Shown piece after piece: positions 9,661 through 12,500 of a DNA stretch of 12,500 nt. Source of the stretch: Trachelipus rathkii (taxonomy: Eukaryota; Arthropoda; Malacostraca; Isopoda; Trachelipodidae); contig JABUQX010027821.1 of NCBI GenBank assembly GCA_015478945.1, forward strand, positions 12,501 through 25,000, read 5' to 3'. Under the pieces are notes generated by a model. The model made no database searches, was not told where the DNA came from, and saw only the letters and a program-made list of their open reading frames with translations. Positions within the stretch are counted from its first letter, which is position 1. Every line of letters starts with the position of its first letter. A program made the translations under genes and the position numbers.

Positions 9661-9830
9661 TAGTAATATTATTGTTAATTTTTCTTTTATATATATAATA
9701 TCCCTAAACAATATTAATATTGATATTTAAGCTTATCAGCAAATTAATTAGGCTTTGACCTATAGCAGATGCTTTTGGCGCTTGCCGAAGAATACTTCCA
9801 AGCGTAAATACCTTTTTAATTAATACGCAA
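9661..9830. other. left interior of hAT-like element
   Basis: AT-rich sequence between the subterminal repeats and the mariner insertion. No BED finger or transposase block can be read here. Confidence 0.4.
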
Positions 9831-9832
9831 TA

Positions 9833-9871
9833 CCGGGTGTTCCGTAAAGGAATTTCCCAGTTTTCAATGCT
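9833..9871 (+). repeat. mariner-like 5' terminal inverted repeat
   Basis: Starts CCGGGTGTTCCG after the TA dinucleotide and pairs with 11142-11180 through TTCCCAGTTTTCAATG. Differences are small indels and a few substitutions. Confidence 0.88.
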
Positions 9872-10036
9872 TATTATAACAGCATAATATTAAATTCCAT
9901 ATTTCATTTTATTACATTAAAACTCTATAGTAAGTTGCATAGTTTCGAATTTGCACTTGCGCCAGAACGAGATCCTGATAGGTCGACATACGCGCATTCG
10001 CGCATTCAGATGTAGTCTTCTCTATGCGTGCGCCAC

Positions 10037-11064
10037 ATACTGACAAAGGCGAGTCCTGAGCGTAAGGCTTTCTGTGTTCTACAATTGCTAAGTGTGAATC
10101 TGTAATTATGATTCAACGTGCGTATCGTTTCGTTTCCAATGTGATTCTCCATGTGGCAAAAACATTCGCGATGGTATAGGCAATTTGCAACTTATGGATG
10201 TCTTTGTAAAGGCAAAAGTACAGACGGCCCAAAGGTGACCTGTACAGGGATGTGGACCGTATCAATTAAGTCTAAGAAATCGTTCGGAGAGGCAAGTCAC
10301 GATCTGGAACGGTTCGGCCATAAATACGATCGGTGTGTGAAGGGTATTAGAAACGTTTACACATTGCGTGCATACCGGTGCAGTTCTGTACATGCTTTAA
10401 AAGCCCGACGACTAGGGCTCTACGGTTTACCTTTGACCTGTGCAGTGTTAGGTCGAGACGATGACCTTTTAGCTATGAGTCCACCTTTCATCTCAGGGGT
10501 TAGGTGAATGCCCCATAATGTTCGGATCTGGGGTCTGAAAATCCGCATGAAATTGTAGAACACCCAACGTGATTTCCCCAAAGGTTAACTTTTTCTGCGC
10601 CATATCCCGACGCCAGTTCTACGGACCTTTCTTTTTCGCAGAAAGCAACCGTAACAGGGGTACGCTATTTCGAGTATGTTACAATAATGGCTCTTTTTAC
10701 AATTATTATTAGAGGGATGAAGCGGTAAACTTCTGTCATAATAGGCCCAGCCAAGATGGAGCCTCCACATTGGGCACATTAGTGCGACGTGGTTTGGAGA
10801 CGACTTACTCCCAGATCGTTGGGTTGGTCATAACTGCGCCAGACGACAGGGCTCTATATATCTGGCCCCCCACGGTCCCCGGACTTAACGCCATCCGATT
10901 TCTTCCTATGGGGCTGCCCAATTATATGCAGAGTTGAAACGCAGAATTGAATATGCCGTTCCTTCCATTACTCCGGATCTGTTAAACAATGTTTGGGAGG
11001 AAATTGGATTATCGGCTGAATGTATCCCCTATAACGAAGGGGGGCACATATTGAATATATGTAG
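10037..11064 (+). pseudogene. Tc1/mariner-superfamily transposase pseudogene (DD~46D type)
   Basis: The family's enzyme cuts and joins transposon ends in the nucleus using three acidic residues. N-terminal helix-turn-helix region blocks read RKAFCVL, AKCESVIMIQRAYR and WYRQFATYGCLCKGKST, separated by frameshifts near 10085 and 10168. The first catalytic block reads FSYESTFHL at 10468-10491, where FSDE is expected, so the first Asp is Tyr (TAT at 10474-10476). A TAG follows at 10501-10503. Later blocks are RIWG, ENPHEIVEHP, CAISRRQFYGPFFFAE, QDGA (Asp at 10756-10758) and PRSPDLTPSDFFLWG (third Asp at 10897-10899). The end reads GAHIEYM then TAG at 11062-11064. The second-to-third Asp gap is about 46 residues. 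The expected start appears as ATA at 10037-10039, in frame with the first block, so the ATG may be lost; this is inference. The open frame at 10151-10507 is true only in its first part, then out of frame. Confidence 0.85.
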
Positions 11065-11141
11065 GAAAAACGCTGTTCAATGACCTTCACTGTGATGTAT
11101 GATATGATATGGATATTGTATATTTACGCTGTTATAAGAAA

Positions 11142-11180
11142 GACATTGAAACTGGGACATTCTTTTTACGGACACCCGAG
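11142..11180 (-). repeat. mariner-like 3' terminal inverted repeat
   Basis: Contains ACTGGGACATTCTTTTTACG followed by GACACCCGAG, then TA at 11181. It is the reverse complement of the 5' end with an extra base or two near the tip and in the T run. Confidence 0.88.
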
Positions 11181-11182
11181 TA

Positions 11183-11590
11183 GTATATTAATGTAAAAAT
11201 AATAGGATATGTCAACTTAGAATTTTTTATACCAATATGTATCATTTTTTTATAAGTTACAACGCTTTTGAGGCCTAGTTCTTATATTTTTCACTGGTCG
11301 CAAAAGAAGCAAGTTCAAGTAACTACGAAAGAAGAAGTTAATGACTCATTGAACGAGCAACAGTCCACTATCTCTTTTTTCTTCAGCGAAACCAATAAGA
11401 AAATGAGAATTACAGCAAAAGGAAAAACGTCAAACATTTCTAAACAGGATAATAACCGGCTGCTTTAAGAATAAACATTTTTTGAGCCATTGAGAAGAAG
11501 CGTCTAGGAAATTTTTGGGAAAAATAAAGTTATCAAAAATCGAATCTAATACAATTTTAAAATCTGATAAGAAAACCTATTTTATAAACT
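11183..11590. other. right interior of hAT-like element, possible transposase relic
   Basis: A plus-strand frame is open at 11268-11468, with a TTG as the only initiator-like codon. It predicts a basic, Ser/Thr/Lys-rich product containing QQSTISFFFSETNKK. A segment of the type 'KQSTISSFF' often follows the BED zinc finger in hAT transposases, so this may be a relic of that linker. No Cys/His finger or hAT dimerisation block is visible, so the assignment is weak. Confidence 0.25.
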
Positions 11591-11599
11591 CGCTTAAAT

Positions 11600-11745
11600 T
11601 AAAGATAACGATTTAACGGAGTGTAGGGAAAAAATTTTTAACTCGTTAATAGTCCGTTACTTTTTTTTCGAAATTAACGAAAGCTTAAAAGTTAATGAAA
11701 AAATTAACGAGTTAATTAACGGATTAAAACGCTTTAACGCGTTAA
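11600..11745. repeat. right subterminal CGTTAA/TTAACG array
   Basis: About seven hexamer copies in either orientation, including ACTCGTTAATAG, AATTAACGAGTTAATTAACG and CTTTAACGCGTTAATG, running up to the terminal inverted repeat. It mirrors the left array at 9500-9660. Confidence 0.7.
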
Positions 11746-11757
11746 TGCCCACCTTTG
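11746..11757 (-). repeat. hAT-like 3' terminal inverted repeat
   Basis: TGCCCACCTTTG, exact reverse complement of 9487-9498, followed at once by TA-array sequence. Confidence 0.85.
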
Positions 11758-11805
11758 TATAATATAATATAATATATATATATATATAATATATATATAT
11801 ATATT

Positions 11806-11863
<58 letters not shown>

Positions 11864-11871
11864 TATATTAC
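11758..11871. repeat. (TA)n microsatellite
   Basis: Interrupted TA array squeezed between the hAT-like 3' end and the 3' end of the minus-strand non-LTR retrotransposon. It may be the other half of the 9338-9486 array, or may have grown from a short repeat tail of the retrotransposon. Confidence 0.9.
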
Positions 11872-11935
11872 AGTTGGACCACCACCACTCACGGGCGGAG
11901 CCTATTCAAGGAGGAGGTGTTACACGTCTCAGAAG

Positions 11936-12500
11936 TCACCAACTAACGCAAATTAGGCAGATGAGGCACAGACCGCAAGCTTGAAGTGAGGGGATTAAAT
12001 CAGCAGGAAACCACAGAGATGGAAGAGAATTCCACAGAACAGAGGTGGCAGGAAAGAAGGAAGCTCCGCCGCGAACTAGCCTGAGGTTACCAATATCCAC
12101 ACAAAACTCATTCCAGACACAGCACCCTTTGTGCTACGCGGGCGTCGTAAAGGTGGTGGTACTCGAGTGACAAGTTCCCTCGAGCATCTGGCCGCTGCCG
12201 GTACCTACAGAAAAGAGATTAAGCACCAACATCGCGCCGCAAGATAGAGGGTCAAGTGAAAGTGGAAAGTACGGAACAGTTTATAAGTCTTTTAGCCTTT
12301 TGACTCGACCTGTCCAAAAGTCGGGGGTAAACCCAGAGCCCCCCCCCCCCAGTATGAGCAGCAGTACTCCATTACAAGGGCGGATGAGGCCTTGGTATTG
12401 CTGGAGGAACTGAGAAAAGAAAAAAAAGTCTCACAGTCTAAACAGAATTTCCAGTTTCTTTGAGGCCGCCCTAGCAACCGTTGTGATGTGAGGTTTCCAA
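11936..12500 (-). pseudogene. reverse transcriptase C-terminal region of a non-LTR retrotransposon (frameshifted)
   Basis: Reading the minus strand, the region downstream of the polymerase core is recognisable in pieces across three frames. The pieces are QYQGLIRP and MEYCSYWGG (about 12400-12345), VESKAKRLIN after one extra G, CSRELVTRVPPPLRRPRSTK (about 12190-12125), and SFFPATSVLWNSLPS followed by FPADLIPSLQ (about 12063-11990), ending at a TGA near 11936-11938. This order (LIRP-EYCS-WGG, then KAxRLI, then VPPP-RRPRSTR, then FFP-LWNSLP) is characteristic of LINE reverse-transcriptase tails in many arthropods. A C12 run at 12339-12350 falls in the WGG block and causes one frameshift. The catalytic YxDD region would lie beyond the right edge. 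Frameshifts may be decay or sequencing error. Confidence 0.78.
12339..12350. repeat. poly-C run (12 C)
   Basis: Homopolymer inside the conserved Trp-Gly-Gly block of the LINE pseudogene. Its length decides the reading frame there and is a likely site of sequencing error. Confidence 0.8.

Larger units (their letters stand above)
9833..11180 (+). mobile_element. Tc1/mariner-superfamily transposon, defective
   Basis: The element is 1348 bp long, flanked by TA at 9831-9832 and 11181-11182, the target duplication typical of IS630-Tc1-mariner elements. The 5' end (CCGGGTGTTCCGTAAAGGAA...) and the 3' end are inverted repeats over about 40 bases with a few indels. The interior holds a plus-strand transposase pseudogene with readable family blocks. 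It is inserted inside the hAT-like element and is therefore younger than it. It cannot encode an active transposase, though its ends might still be mobilised in trans. Confidence 0.9.
9487..11757. mobile_element. hAT-like DNA transposon, non-autonomous or decayed, carrying a nested mariner
   Basis: The ends are perfect 12-base inverted repeats: CAAAGGTGGGCA at 9487-9498 and its reverse complement TGCCCACCTTTG at 11746-11757. Many hAT-superfamily elements have ends of the form CAGNGGTGGGCA, so this is a close match. Inside both ends lie dense CGTTAA/TTAACG words, as expected for subterminal transposase-binding repeats. Without the nested 1.35-kb insertion the element is only about 0.92 kb, too short for a complete hAT transposase, so it is probably a non-autonomous derivative. 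The expected 8-bp target duplication cannot be confirmed: the flanks ATATATTA and TATAATAT are both TA-array sequence and are not identical. Confidence 0.78.
11872..12500 (-). mobile_element. non-LTR retrotransposon (LINE) 3' end, truncated by window edge
   Basis: Visibly more GC-rich than the rest of the window. On the minus strand it carries the end of a reverse-transcriptase polyprotein, then about 65 bases of 3' untranslated sequence (11872-11935), then the (TA)n array. The untranslated part has no poly-A tail. CR1-like LINEs end in short tandem repeats whereas jockey-like ones end in poly-A, so the TA tract hints at a repeat-type tail, but the clade is not resolved from this fragment. 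Confidence 0.72.

Noticed and set aside
10151..10507. 118-codon plus-strand open frame taken as a gene in its own right
   Set aside because: Only its early part (WYRQFATYGCLCKGKST) is the transposase frame. The remainder is a shifted frame of the same pseudogene.
9479..11765. 8-bp target-site duplication for the hAT-like element
   Set aside because: The flanks ATATATTA and TATAATAT are not identical, and any similarity is expected in a TA array.
1..12500. CRISPR array, tRNA or rRNA gene, bacterial operon or host housekeeping gene
   Set aside because: No spaced direct repeats of CRISPR type, no cloverleaf or rRNA signature and no intact open frame with a recognisable product on either strand.

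Overview
This window reads as repeat-rich, non-genic nuclear DNA of an animal, most likely an arthropod and plausibly a decapod crustacean. It is very AT-rich, interrupted by long (TA)n microsatellites, and carries broken copies of three typical metazoan transposon classes. No intact host gene, tRNA, rRNA, CRISPR or bacterial-style operon was found. The decapod suggestion rests on the remembered look of the non-LTR retrotransposon tail at the right end and on the microsatellite density; it is inference only.

Left third (1-5246): AT-rich intergenic DNA with three (TA)n arrays, two GA-rich tracts, a strongly C-over-G skewed patch near 1.62-1.80 kb, one unexplained exon-like open stretch near 2.23-2.56 kb, and an imperfect inverted repeat near 5.04-5.18 kb. 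No recognisable gene is present.

Middle (5247-9486): two direct repeats of about 0.74-0.78 kb (5462-6204 and 8556-9337) flank about 2.35 kb of T-rich non-coding DNA. The outer edge of each repeat abuts a (TA)n array. The layout resembles a non-coding LTR-like (LARD-like) element inserted into TA repeats, although canonical LTR signals are missing. The interior holds a minisatellite of about 55-65 bp units, several poly-A runs, and a strong 23-bp hairpin just before the second repeat.

Right third (9487-11757): a hAT-like element with 12-bp terminal inverted repeats and subterminal arrays of the hexamer CGTTAA/TTAACG. A 1.35-kb Tc1/mariner-superfamily element (9833-11180) is nested in it, with inverted repeats of about 40 bp, TA target duplications and a dead transposase gene. 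The first catalytic Asp is replaced by Tyr, there are stops and frameshifts, and the second-to-third Asp spacing is about 46 residues.

Right end (11758-12500): another (TA)n array directly abuts the 3' end of a minus-strand non-LTR retrotransposon whose reverse-transcriptase C-terminal region is still readable across several frameshifts.

The inferred order is TA arrays first, then hAT into TA, then mariner into hAT. Many differences between repeat copies, and most breaks in coding remnants, are single-base indels, often in homopolymers. Some of the apparent decay may therefore be uncorrected long-read error rather than biology.
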